A program made the position numbers and the translations under genes. Positions 13,287 through 21,102 of a stretch of DNA of 64,000 bases are shown one piece after another. The notes beneath the pieces were generated by a model. The model saw only the letters and a program-made list of their open reading frames with translations, had not been told where the DNA came from and did no database searches. Location of the stretch: assembly GCF_000813965.1 (NCBI RefSeq), contig NZ_JWLI01000008.1, forward strand, positions 62,001-126,000, read 5' to 3'. This stretch comes from Leisingera sp. ANG-M7 (lineage in GTDB: Bacteria; Pseudomonadota; Alphaproteobacteria; Rhodobacterales; Rhodobacteraceae). Within the stretch, counting starts at the first letter, position 1. Each line of letters begins with the position of its first letter.

Positions 13287-13931
13287 ATGTCCGAATCCGA
13301 AAAACGGCCGACACTCAAGATCGGATACGCTCGCGTTTCGACCGCTGAGCAAAACCCGGATATGCAGATCCAGGCGCTAAAGGATTATGGCGTCCCTGAG
13401 GGGCTGATCTTCGTGGATCGGGCCAGCGGCGGCAGCTTGGACCGCCCTAACTTCATTCGAGCGCTCAAGTTTGCACAGCACCCTGGCACTGAGTTTGTCG
13501 TATGGAAACTCGACCGGCTGGGCCGAACGCTGGAAGGCGTGATTATGGTGCTGAACCTGTTCGAGCGGCGTGGCCTGAAGTTCTTCAGCCTGACTGAGCG
13601 CGTGGATATGACCACGCCGATGGGCAAAGCGATGGTGCAGATCATGGGCGCTGTCGCTGAACTGGAGCGCAACCTGATCATTGAACGCACCAAGGCCGGG
13701 ATCGAGCGGGCCAAGGCGAGGGGCGAGAAGCCGGGCCGCCCTGTTGCCATGACGCCTGCCCGGGTCGAGGTGGCCGACATGATGTTGCGCAACGGCAAGC
13801 GCGGCCAGGAAGTCTTTGAGGCGGTCAAGCCGCTGTCAGAGGTCAAGTTGAGCCGTGCAGCGTACTATGCTTTTCAAAAGCGGTGGGACGCTGGCGAGAT
13901 AGAATCCGTCGAAGACGGTGGGGAACCCTAA
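13287..13931 (+). CDS. Small serine recombinase (resolvase/invertase family)
   Basis: Site-specific DNA recombinase of the Tn3 resolvase/Gin invertase type. The 214-residue protein has IGYARVST (catalytic Ser about residue 18), the VVWKLDRLGR helix, LFERRGLKFFSLTERVDMTTPMGKAMVQIMGAVAELERNLIIERTKAGI (E helix) and a C-terminal DNA-binding region after GRPVAMT. It is far shorter than large phage serine integrases, so it is unlikely to be the integrase, and the tRNA site suggests a tyrosine integrase elsewhere. It may resolve dimers or be a passenger gene. No inverted tail-fibre segment was found. Confidence 0.9.
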   Translation: MSESEKRPTLKIGYARVSTAEQNPDMQIQALKDYGVPEGLIFVDRASGGSLDRPNFIRALKFAQHPGTEFVVWKLDRLGRTLEGVIMVLNLFERRGLKFFSLTERVDMTTPMGKAMVQIMGAVAELERNLIIERTKAGIERAKARGEKPGRPVAMTPARVEVADMMLRNGKRGQEVFEAVKPLSEVKLSRAAYYAFQKRWDAGEIESVEDGGEP

Positions 13932-13943
13932 GAGGGGGCAGAA

Positions 13944-14108
13944 GTGCGAGAGACAATAATCGCAGCGATGATCATTGGCGCATGTATTTTGGTGGCTAAG
14001 GCCGCCGAAATCCACTTTGGCGAGTTTCAGTCCTGCATGAGGGCAGTGCAAGCGCAAAGCCAGGGAGTAGATAGCCATCGTGCGGCTCTGGTTTGTAAGT
14101 CCAACTGA
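13944..14108 (+). CDS. Small single-membrane-segment protein
   Basis: A 54-residue frame starting with GTG after AGAGGGGG. The N-terminus (TIIAAMIIGACILVAKAA) is one hydrophobic segment, followed by a soluble tail with two Cys. Codon usage fits its neighbours. Function unknown; possibly lysis or membrane-related. Confidence 0.55.
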   Translation: MRETIIAAMIIGACILVAKAAEIHFGEFQSCMRAVQAQSQGVDSHRAALVCKSN

Positions 14109-14118
14109 GGAGTAAAAA

Positions 14119-14322
14119 TTGACAATCACAGTTTATTTTCAGCCGGTTAATAAAATTGATGGCGTTCGCGAAGGCTCCTCTGAGTTTGATACAGCCCAAG
14201 AAGCTCTTGCGGCTGTGGAGGGTTTGGAGCGGAGCGACGAAAAGGTCCGCATAGTCGGAAACAGTGGCCGCGAGATTACTAAGAGCCACCTTGAAATGCT
14301 GGCTGAGGCCGAATCCAACTAA
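14119..14322 (+). CDS. Small phage protein
   Basis: A 67-residue protein (TITVYFQPVNKIDGVREGSS...RIVGNSGREITKSHLEML) with a beta-beta-alpha-like pattern. The start is TTG 14,119 behind GAGGAG. No family recognised. Confidence 0.55.
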   Translation: MTITVYFQPVNKIDGVREGSSEFDTAQEALAAVEGLERSDEKVRIVGNSGREITKSHLEMLAEAESN

Positions 14323-14333
14323 GGAGCGAGGCA

Positions 14334-14489
14334 ATGCGGTTGCGGGACAGAATTGCGCGACAAATGCTGTTTGCGGCCATCCTGGTTGCAAGTGATCGGT
14401 ATGTCGGTCGCATGATCCACGCGATCCGCACCGCGCCGATGGATGAAAAGACGCAAGCGCTGATCGAGCGTTCCATGCGTCCAGAGTAG
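14334..14489 (+). CDS. Small phage protein with hydrophobic segment
   Basis: A 51-residue frame with a strong AAGGAG upstream, 11 bases after the previous stop. It reads RLRDRIARQMLFAAILVASDRYVGRMIHAIRTAP...: a basic amphipathic start, a short hydrophobic core and a charged tail. Function unknown. Confidence 0.5.
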   Translation: MRLRDRIARQMLFAAILVASDRYVGRMIHAIRTAPMDEKTQALIERSMRPE

Positions 14490-14501
14490 GAGCGAGGGCG
14501 C

Positions 14502-14705
14502 ATGGCAGACTGGCCGCACACAATTCCTCATGACCTGAAGCGCATGCTCGAAACGAGGTCTGGCTTTCGTGACGCCCCAAGTGATCAGGATCTCTGGGGA
14601 GTGTTCAAGGAATGGCTCGAGCGGCACCAGGTTGAAGCTCCGCAGGGCTTGCCTGCCGCGCCTGAAGCCGCAACACCGAGCCTCGGCCACACGACGCCAT
14701 ACTGA
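14502..14705 (+). CDS. Small phage protein
   Basis: A 67-residue protein (ADWPHTIPHDLKRMLETRSGF...DLWGVFKEWLERHQVEAPQGL) with a GGAG upstream, in the same run of closely spaced small genes before the lysis genes. No domain recognised. Confidence 0.55.
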   Translation: MADWPHTIPHDLKRMLETRSGFRDAPSDQDLWGVFKEWLERHQVEAPQGLPAAPEAATPSLGHTTPY

Positions 14706-14738
14706 AAGCACCCAGTAGCCCAACAGGGGCCTATGGGT

Positions 14739-14755
14739 GGGAATTCCGCCAGAGG
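14739..14755 (+). repeat. Dispersed 17-bp motif, copy 1
   Basis: GGGAATTCCGCCAGAGG, in the gap before the first lysis gene. Same-strand copies at 18,848, 21,631, 25,504 and 29,475. Confidence 0.7.
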
Positions 14756-14808
14756 TTGAAGCACACTTATTGCGCGATCTTGTTCCAAAAGCGAGCAAGG
14801 GCGCCCGA

Positions 14809-15150
14809 ATGTCTCAACCAATCATCAACAAGAGCATATCGCTTGGCACAGTGCTGAGCCTTGCCACGATCCTTACTTCCCTGGCTTTCGCCTGGGGCCA
14901 ATTCAATACGCGCATGTCCGTGACCGAGGCGACGATCAAGCGGCTCGAGGGGCAGGTCGTTGCGTTGGATGATTTCCAGCGCCTTGAGGATCAGCTCGAC
15001 AGTATCGGCCCGCGTCTGCGGCAGGTGGAACAGCGCATCAGCGCGCAGGATGCCACGCTCGACCGCATTCTCGAAACCCTTGTCGATATCCGTGTGCGGC
15101 TTGATCGCCGAGCCGGTCCGGCGCCCGGCTATTTCCCTGAAAACCAATAG
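14809..15150 (+). CDS. Membrane-anchored coiled-coil lysis-region protein (spanin- or holin-like)
   Basis: A 113-residue protein with one N-terminal transmembrane segment (ISLGTVLSLATILTSLAFAWGQF) and a long coiled coil (TEATIKRLEGQVVALDDFQRLEDQL...RLRQVEQRISAQDATLDRILETL). This layout fits an inner-membrane spanin or a phage DUF-type accessory lysis protein. ATG 14,809 (AAGGGCG upstream) is preferred to an earlier in-frame start. It directly precedes the endolysin. Confidence 0.65.
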   Translation: MSQPIINKSISLGTVLSLATILTSLAFAWGQFNTRMSVTEATIKRLEGQVVALDDFQRLEDQLDSIGPRLRQVEQRISAQDATLDRILETLVDIRVRLDRRAGPAPGYFPENQ

Positions 15151-15159
15151 GAGGCGGAT

Positions 15160-15885
15160 ATGAAACTCATACCGAATTGGAAATCTGTTCTGGCCGGTTC
15201 GTGGTCGGTGCGGCTGATGGTGATTGCAGCGCTGGTGTCAATGGGTGGCGCATTCATCAGTATGGTGACCGCAGAGCAACTGGGTTGGGACCCGGTCTGG
15301 TTCGCGGCGGCTGCCGCGGTTCTGAACACGTTAGCCGTTCCCGCGCGCCTGATAGTTCAGACCAATCTCGAAGCCCTGAAGGACTTCAGAGCCGATACCA
15401 GCGGCGCAGTGCGACGGCGCGGGCTGGCCGGAATGACCGCGGGTGCCCTGGTGATCGCGATGGCAACGCCGTTTATTGCCAAATGGGAAGGTGTGCGGAC
15501 TGTGGCATATGTCGATATCGTCGGCGTGCCCACAATTTGCTTCGGGGACACTCACGGCGTGCAGATCGGTGACACGGCCACAATGGCTGAATGCGTCGAC
15601 CGGCTCGAGCAAGACGTTCATACCTTCTATGCCGAAATATCGCCGTGCATGACGAATAAGGGCATCCCTTTGGGTGTTCAGGCGTCCATGCTGGAACTTG
15701 CTTTCAATGTTGGCTCCGGGCCGGTGTGCCAGTCGACGATGATGCGAAAGGCCAACGCTGGCGATTATGTGGGTGCCTGCAATGAGTTGCGGCGTTGGGT
15801 TAAGGCGGGCGGCCAACGTATCCGCGGCCTCGAGAACCGGCGAGCGGACAGCAAGCACGCATTGTGCCTTAAAGGCCTTACCTGA
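15160..15885 (+). CDS. Holin-like membrane domain fused to GH24 lysozyme (endolysin)
   Basis: Cleaves peptidoglycan for host lysis. The 241-residue protein has two N-terminal hydrophobic segments (about residues 17-37 and 43-64), a basic loop, a third segment (GLAGMTAGALVIAMATPFIA, about 89-108), then a T4-type lysozyme domain. The catalytic triad spacing E-x8-D-x5-T is exact: WEGVRTVAYVDIVGVPT. The third segment resembles a signal-arrest-release anchor; the first two look like a small r1t/holin-like module. The stop overlaps the next gene (TGATG). Confidence 0.88.
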   Translation: MKLIPNWKSVLAGSWSVRLMVIAALVSMGGAFISMVTAEQLGWDPVWFAAAAAVLNTLAVPARLIVQTNLEALKDFRADTSGAVRRRGLAGMTAGALVIAMATPFIAKWEGVRTVAYVDIVGVPTICFGDTHGVQIGDTATMAECVDRLEQDVHTFYAEISPCMTNKGIPLGVQASMLELAFNVGSGPVCQSTMMRKANAGDYVGACNELRRWVKAGGQRIRGLENRRADSKHALCLKGLT

Positions 15886-16262
15886 TGTTCTGGCGTGTTT
15901 GTGCCCCCCTGTGCCTTGTTCTGGCGGCCTGCGGGTCGCCAGTGGGGCGCCTGGCCAGCCTTGCCACGGGGGCGCCCAATGTGGCCGCCAACGTGCAGGC
16001 TGGTCGCACGAATGCGCAGACCATTGGCCAGACGGTGGTAACCGAGCAAAGGCTGACCCGGCCGCAAGCCCGCACCATTGAACAAAGCGCTGGCCGTACC
16101 AGCGTGCGCAGCGAGGCGGTTCAGACCGTTGTGGTGAGGGAAGATCCGCCGCCATGGCTGCTGCTGGTCGCGTTGCTGGGTTGGCTGTTGCCGACGCCAG
16201 CACAGATCGGCGCAAGCGTTGTGGCAGGCTTCGGCAGGGTGATAAAAATGGGTCCCTCCTAG
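15885..16262 (+). CDS. Phage lipoprotein, probable outer-membrane spanin-like
   Basis: A 125-residue protein with a lipobox signal peptide (VCAPLCLVLAACGSP, lipidated Cys about residue 16), a Gln/Ala/Arg-rich middle and a C-terminal hydrophobic segment (WLLLVALLGWLLPTPAQIGASVVAGF). Coupled to the endolysin gene, so a role in outer-membrane disruption is likely, but the C-terminal membrane segment is unusual for a classical o-spanin. Confidence 0.7.
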   Translation: MFWRVCAPLCLVLAACGSPVGRLASLATGAPNVAANVQAGRTNAQTIGQTVVTEQRLTRPQARTIEQSAGRTSVRSEAVQTVVVREDPPPWLLLVALLGWLLPTPAQIGASVVAGFGRVIKMGPS

Positions 16263-16442
16263 GGCGGGGCGTCACGTGGGTAGCAGGATACGCAGAAAAT
16301 TATGTGTGCGTGCCGCCGGGGATAGGGGTTGTTTATTATTTAGCTCGCGCAAGCGGCTGAAAGAAAACACCTAATCCGGCTCAAGAAGTAAAAATGCGCG
16401 CCTGTGCGCAGTGGTACAGTTTTCTATTTGATTGGGGCGCAA

Positions 16443-17003
16443 GTGGCTGGAAAGAATAAGAAATCGCGCGGCAGAGAAGTAAACCGCGCCGAGCTTGCCG
16501 AATTCAACGGCGTCTCGCTGCCGACCATCGACGATTGGGTGCGGCGCGGCTGCCCGGTGGTGCAGCGCGGCGGGCGGGGGCGGGCCTGGATTTTCAACAC
16601 GGCTGAGGTTCGCAGCTGGCGGGACGACGATATCCGTGCCCAGTCGAGCCATACCACGAACGCAAACAAAGACGAACTGCAGCTGAGAAAACTGGCAGCG
16701 GAAACGGAACAAGCGGAACTCGATCTGGCCAAGGCCAAAGACGAGGTTGTCCCGGTCGAGCAATACGAGCGCGCGCTCACGAAAGCTTTTGGCGAGGTGC
16801 GGGCCAGCCTGCGAAACGTGCTGCCCCAGCGGGCGGCGCGCCGTCTCATGGGGGAAACTGACGAAACCCGCTTCAAGGACGTTATGCGCGAGGAAGTCGA
16901 TCATGCCCTTGCGGGACTGGCCGACCGGGACCTTGTCGAAGAAACGGATCTGTTTCTTGGCGAAAATGAAGACGGCGAAGGCGAGGGGGCGGAAGGTGAG
17001 TGA
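16443..17003 (+). CDS. Terminase small subunit (Nu1-type)
   Basis: Recognises phage DNA for packaging. The 186-residue protein begins at GTG 16,443 (GGGGCG upstream; an earlier GTG at 16,404 lacks a good Shine-Dalgarno). The N-terminal winged helix (VNRAELAEFNGVSLPTIDDWVRRGCPVVQRGGRGRAWIFNTAEVRSWR) is typical of lambda Nu1, followed by a coiled coil (LQLRKLAAETEQAELDLAKAKDEVV) and an acidic C-terminus that would contact the large subunit. The 180 bases before it hold no other gene. Confidence 0.9.
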   Translation: MAGKNKKSRGREVNRAELAEFNGVSLPTIDDWVRRGCPVVQRGGRGRAWIFNTAEVRSWRDDDIRAQSSHTTNANKDELQLRKLAAETEQAELDLAKAKDEVVPVEQYERALTKAFGEVRASLRNVLPQRAARRLMGETDETRFKDVMREEVDHALAGLADRDLVEETDLFLGENEDGEGEGAEGE

Positions 17004-18952
17004 ACGCCCGGGCTGATTTTTCCAACGCCCGCGCGGTTGTCCGCGCGACCCGCCGCGCGCGGGAATTCTTGCGGCCACCGCCGAATCTGAAACCCTCCGA
17101 ATGGGCTGAGGCGAATATCAATATCCCGGTCGGCAATGCCGTTCCGGGCAAAATGCGGTTTGATAATGCCCCGTATCAGAGGGAAGTGGTCGACATGACC
17201 GCGAACCCGCGGTGCGACCGTATCACGCTGATGTGGGGCGCCCAGGTCGGGAAGACACAAACCGCACTTGCCGCGCAGGCCTACCGGATCGGGTTCAACC
17301 CTGTTTCCCAAATGATGATGCAGCCCAGCCAGGGCGACCTGACAACCTGGCTCGAAACCAAGTTCAACCCGATGGTCGACGCGAACGAAGGACTGCAGAA
17401 TGTTTTGGCCAAACCGCGCGGCCGGGACGGGGTGAACAACCAGCGCATGAAGAGTTACCCGGGCGGGTTTCTCATGTTCAGCTGGGCAGGATCGCCGAGA
17501 ACGATGCGCGGCCGGTCGGCGCCGTTCATCGTGTGCGATGAGACAGACGGCTATGACCGCACAACCGAGGGGCACCCGGTCGGGCTTCTGTGGCAGCGTG
17601 CGGCTACCTTTGGTGATCAAAAGCTCCTGCTGGAAATCAGCACGCCGACCATCAAGGGTGAGAGCTGGATCGAGACCGCCTTTCTGGAAGGCGACCAGCG
17701 CTATTTCCATGTGGTCTGCCCACACTGCGGGCATATCCAAACCCTGAAATGGTCGCAGGTTACCTGGTGCAAAGACGAAAACGGCGAGCACCTGCCGGAG
17801 ACGGCCACCTATCTTTGCGAGGGAGAGGGCTGCGGCACCGCCTGGAATGACGGGCAGCGCTGCGCCGCGATCCGCAACGCGGAGAAACAGGGCGGCGGCT
17901 GGATTGCTAAGAAGCCATTTCGCGGCCACGCCTCCTATCACTTGTCCGAACTCTACAGCTGCTTTCGCTACCTGAAAGACATTGTGCAGTCCTTCCTGGA
18001 CAAGAAGGCAGCGAACGACCTGCAGACCTTTGTGAACGTGTCGCTGGCCGAGACCTGGGAAGAAGAGGGCGACCAGCTCGAGTCCTCTGTGCTGATGGCG
18101 CGGGCCAAGGAATTCACGGCGCCGGTCCCGATGGGGGCGGGCGTTTTGACGGCTGGCATTGACATGCAGAATGACCGGCTCGAGGTGGAAATCGTCGGCT
18201 GGGGGCTGGGCGACGAGTCCTGGTCTGTCGACTACAAGGTTCTGTGGGGCGATCCGCTGCAGCAGGACGTATGGGACGAACTGGACGAACTGCTTGCCGA
18301 TACCTGGGAGCATGAAAGCGGCGCCGAGCTTCGGATCTCCGCCGCATGCCTGGACACCGGCGGCGAGGGCGGGCGGACACAGGCAGCCTATGACTATGCC
18401 CGGAAACGTCTGGGGCGGAAGGTCTGGGCGATCAAGGGGGTTGGCGGCTGGGGGCGCCCGATTGTGACCCAGCCCAGCAAAGTAAAGCAGCGCGGGGTTC
18501 GTCCGGTTTGGCTGCATTCGATTGGCGTGGACGAGGCGAAAGTCGTAGTCGCCCAGAATGCGCGCATCCCTGAGCCCGGCCCGGGGCATTGCCATTTCCC
18601 GCTTGGCCGCGACCCGGCCTGGTATGACATGTTCACCGCGGAAACCCTGCGAACCAAATACATCAAGGGTTTCCCTATCCGGGAATGGCACAATGTCCGC
18701 CCCCGGAATGAAGCCTTCGACTGCCGTGTTTATGCATATGCCGCGCTGCGGATTCTGCGCCCTAACATCAAGCGCGTTTTGAAGGGGCTGGAAGAACAGG
18801 GCCAGGAGATTGAGCAGGAGGCCGAAACCGTTGCCGAGGCAGAGGCCGGGGAAAATCCGCCAGAGGAACTGCGCGCGCCCACGGAGGAAACTCCGAAAAA
18901 GCGCCGACGTTTGAAGACCAAGAAAAGAAGGCGGCGCCGCAGCGACGAATAG
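17000..18952 (+). CDS. Terminase large subunit (lambda GpA family)
   Basis: ATPase and endonuclease that packages DNA into the prohead. The 650-residue protein has Walker A-like MWGAQVGKTQTAL (about residue 79), Walker B FIVCDETD (about 176), a Cys-rich insert (CPHCG...CEGEGCG) and a C-terminal nuclease region (GIDMQNDRLEVEIVGWG with catalytic Asp). The very end is Lys/Arg-rich. Start is GTG overlapping the small-subunit stop. One copy of the 17-bp motif lies in its C-terminal linker. Confidence 0.95.
   Translation: MNARADFSNARAVVRATRRAREFLRPPPNLKPSEWAEANINIPVGNAVPGKMRFDNAPYQREVVDMTANPRCDRITLMWGAQVGKTQTALAAQAYRIGFNPVSQMMMQPSQGDLTTWLETKFNPMVDANEGLQNVLAKPRGRDGVNNQRMKSYPGGFLMFSWAGSPRTMRGRSAPFIVCDETDGYDRTTEGHPVGLLWQRAATFGDQKLLLEISTPTIKGESWIETAFLEGDQRYFHVVCPHCGHIQTLKWSQVTWCKDENGEHLPETATYLCEGEGCGTAWNDGQRCAAIRNAEKQGGGWIAKKPFRGHASYHLSELYSCFRYLKDIVQSFLDKKAANDLQTFVNVSLAETWEEEGDQLESSVLMARAKEFTAPVPMGAGVLTAGIDMQNDRLEVEIVGWGLGDESWSVDYKVLWGDPLQQDVWDELDELLADTWEHESGAELRISAACLDTGGEGGRTQAAYDYARKRLGRKVWAIKGVGGWGRPIVTQPSKVKQRGVRPVWLHSIGVDEAKVVVAQNARIPEPGPGHCHFPLGRDPAWYDMFTAETLRTKYIKGFPIREWHNVRPRNEAFDCRVYAYAALRILRPNIKRVLKGLEEQGQEIEQEAETVAEAEAGENPPEELRAPTEETPKKRRRLKTKKRRRRRSDE
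18848..18866 (+). repeat. Dispersed 17-bp motif, copy 2
   Basis: GGGGAAAATCCGCCAGAGG inside the acidic linker near the 3' end of the terminase large-subunit gene (encodes GENPPEE). Confidence 0.6.
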
Positions 18953-18961
18953 GGCGAAAAC

Positions 18962-19492
18962 GTGGGCGCAATTCCTGCCGAAATCGGTGCCGGGGTAACC
19001 TTCCGGCAAACAGTTTGCCTGCCGGTTCATCCGGCGCCGGATTGGTCGGTTACGCTGATCATGCGCGGCGCCAGTCAAATCGACTTGCCCGGAACAGGGC
19101 AGGCAGAGAACCACGAGCTGCACGCGCTCGCCAGCGTCACTAAGGATTGGTTGCCGGGACACTACCGGTATGAGCTGCGGGCCGTTTCGGGTGACGATGT
19201 GGTGACCGTGGAAACGGGCGAAGTGCGTGTCGCTCCTGATCTTATGGCCCAGGCCGCAGGCTATGACGGGCGCGACCATGTGCGCCGGGTTCTGGATGCT
19301 ATCGAGGCGGTGATCGAGAACCGCGCAACCATCGACCAGCAGAGTTACCAGATCAACAACCGCTCGCTGCAGCGAACCCCTCTGGGCGAGCTTCTAAAGC
19401 TGCGCACCCAGTACCGTGCCGAACTTGCTGGCAAGAAGGCCGCCAAGAACGGGCGCAGGTTCGGGCGCATGATCAAGGTGCGAATGACATGA
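18962..19492 (+). CDS. Phage head protein, probable head-tail joining (gpW-position)
   Basis: A 176-residue protein between terminase and portal, the position of lambda gpW. The N-terminal 100 residues are beta-rich (TVCLPVHPAPDWSVTLIMRG...HYRYELRAVSGDDVVTVETGEVRV); the C-terminus is helical (HVRRVLDAIEAVIENRATIDQQSYQINNRSLQRTPLGELLKLRTQYRAEL). Start GTG 18,962; its end overlaps the portal start by four bases. Confidence 0.75.
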   Translation: MGAIPAEIGAGVTFRQTVCLPVHPAPDWSVTLIMRGASQIDLPGTGQAENHELHALASVTKDWLPGHYRYELRAVSGDDVVTVETGEVRVAPDLMAQAAGYDGRDHVRRVLDAIEAVIENRATIDQQSYQINNRSLQRTPLGELLKLRTQYRAELAGKKAAKNGRRFGRMIKVRMT

Positions 19493-21102
19493 TCCTGAAT
19501 TGGTTCAGCAGATCGGCGCCAGCTGCCGACCCGGAACCGCAGCGCCGCGCTCCGCCAATGCTGTCGCCGCCCCGCCGCCGCGGCACGCGCATGTTTCAGG
19601 CAGCCGAAACCGACCGGCTTACAACCGGTTGGACAAGCAACCCAATGCCAGCGGATCAGATCATTCGCCGGAATTGGCGGGTGCTGGTCGCGCGTTCGCG
19701 GGAGCAGTCTGCCAATAACGACTATGCCAAAGCCTTCAAGCGCAGCGCCCGGCGCAACCTGATTGGCCAGCGCGGCTTTGTTCTGCAGGCCCAGGCACGT
19801 GACGGAAAGGGCAAGCTCGACAGCGGTGCGAATACAGCCTTGGAACGCGCTTGGGGTGACTGGTGCCGCGGGCGGAACTGCGATGTGAAAGGGCGTCGGT
19901 CTTTCCGGCAGATCCAGAAAACTCTGGTCAATGGCCTCTGCACTGACGGCGAGTTTATGGTGCGCTTTGTCTATGGGCGCGATGCCGGGCCGTGGGGATT
20001 TGCTTTGCAGGTTCTCGATCCGGTGCTCTGCCCGGTGGATTTTGACGAAGACCGGCGGCCAGGCGGCGGCTTCATCCGCGCTGGCATCGAATACACCAAG
20101 CTTGGCCGCCCAGTTGCCTACTACTTCACCACCTTGGACCAGTCCCAGGCCGACTATCATTATTCTGGCCGGGCCTTTGTCCGGGTGCCTGCAGACGAGA
20201 TCGTCCATTGGTTCGAAGAGGATTTTGTCGGCCAGAAACGCGGTTTGCCGTGGATGGCGACGGCACTGCTGCGCATGCGGCAGCTGGGGGATTTTGAAAA
20301 AAGCGCCCTGAACAATGCCCGGGAAAGCGCTAAGAAATTCGGCGTGATTGAATGGGCCGAAGGATACGGGCCCTCCGACGCCGATGAAGAAGACGAAGAA
20401 GACGGCGACGAGCTGCGCGAATTTGAGATCGAAAGCGAGGACGGCGTCTATCAGGAATTGCCTATGGGCGCGCGCCTGAAAGGCACGCAAACCGCATATC
20501 CAAATGGCGAAATGGCGGTGTTTTCCAAGCACCAGTTGCGCGGCATCGCAACCGGTTTGGGCGTAGCCTACAACGACCTGGCCAATGACCTTGAGGGAGT
20601 GAACCTTTCGAGCATCCGGCATGGTGTGCTGAGCGAGCGAGATCACTGGCAGGAACTGCAGGAAAGCCTGATCGAGGCCTTTGCCATCCCGGTATATGAG
20701 CGCTGGCTCGAGGTGGCCCTCCTGCGGCAGCGGATCACCCTGGATAACGGTTCAGCCCTTCCTGCGGCAAAGCGGTCGAAGTTCCTTACCGTGATGTTCC
20801 AAGCCCGCCGGTGGCAGTGGATCGACCCAGCAAAGGACGTGAAGGCCGACGCTGACGCGGTCGAAAACATGTTCAAGTCCCGTGGTCAGGTGATCCGGGA
20901 ACGCGGCCGGGACCCGCGGGAAGTCTATGCGGAGATCGCGGCAGATATCGAAGACATGCGCGCCGCCGGAATCTCCGAGGAAATCATCACGGCGCTAGTC
21001 ACAGCAAAATCAAAAGGAGGGCAGGGCAATGGCAAGCAAGCCAACCCAGCAGCCGGAAAAGCCGGTGAAGGGGCCGACGAAGGAAATCAGGACGGCAGCT
21101 GA
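19489..21102 (+). CDS. Portal protein (lambda family)
   Basis: Dodecameric portal through which DNA enters the head. A 537-residue lambda-B-type protein: characteristic RSREQSANNDYAKAFKRSARRNLIGQRGFVLQ (about residues 71-105), a DGEFMVRF segment, EIVHWFEEDFVGQKRGLPWMATAL, and IATGLGVAYNDLANDLEGVNLSSIRHGVLSERDHW. An acidic insertion (DADEEDEEDGDEL, about 300) is notable. Its last 74 bases overlap the protease-capsid gene in another frame. Confidence 0.93.
   Translation: MILNWFSRSAPAADPEPQRRAPPMLSPPRRRGTRMFQAAETDRLTTGWTSNPMPADQIIRRNWRVLVARSREQSANNDYAKAFKRSARRNLIGQRGFVLQAQARDGKGKLDSGANTALERAWGDWCRGRNCDVKGRRSFRQIQKTLVNGLCTDGEFMVRFVYGRDAGPWGFALQVLDPVLCPVDFDEDRRPGGGFIRAGIEYTKLGRPVAYYFTTLDQSQADYHYSGRAFVRVPADEIVHWFEEDFVGQKRGLPWMATALLRMRQLGDFEKSALNNARESAKKFGVIEWAEGYGPSDADEEDEEDGDELREFEIESEDGVYQELPMGARLKGTQTAYPNGEMAVFSKHQLRGIATGLGVAYNDLANDLEGVNLSSIRHGVLSERDHWQELQESLIEAFAIPVYERWLEVALLRQRITLDNGSALPAAKRSKFLTVMFQARRWQWIDPAKDVKADADAVENMFKSRGQVIRERGRDPREVYAEIAADIEDMRAAGISEEIITALVTAKSKGGQGNGKQANPAAGKAGEGADEGNQDGS

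Noticed and set aside
13287-13931. Phage integrase
   Set aside because: Far too short for a large serine integrase, and the tRNA attachment site is typical of tyrosine integrases.
16901-19279. Long reverse-strand open frame opposite the terminase genes
   Set aside because: Mirror of the GC-rich terminase genes; codon pattern and protein composition (His/Arg/Pro-rich) fit a shadow, and the forward protein has clear motifs.
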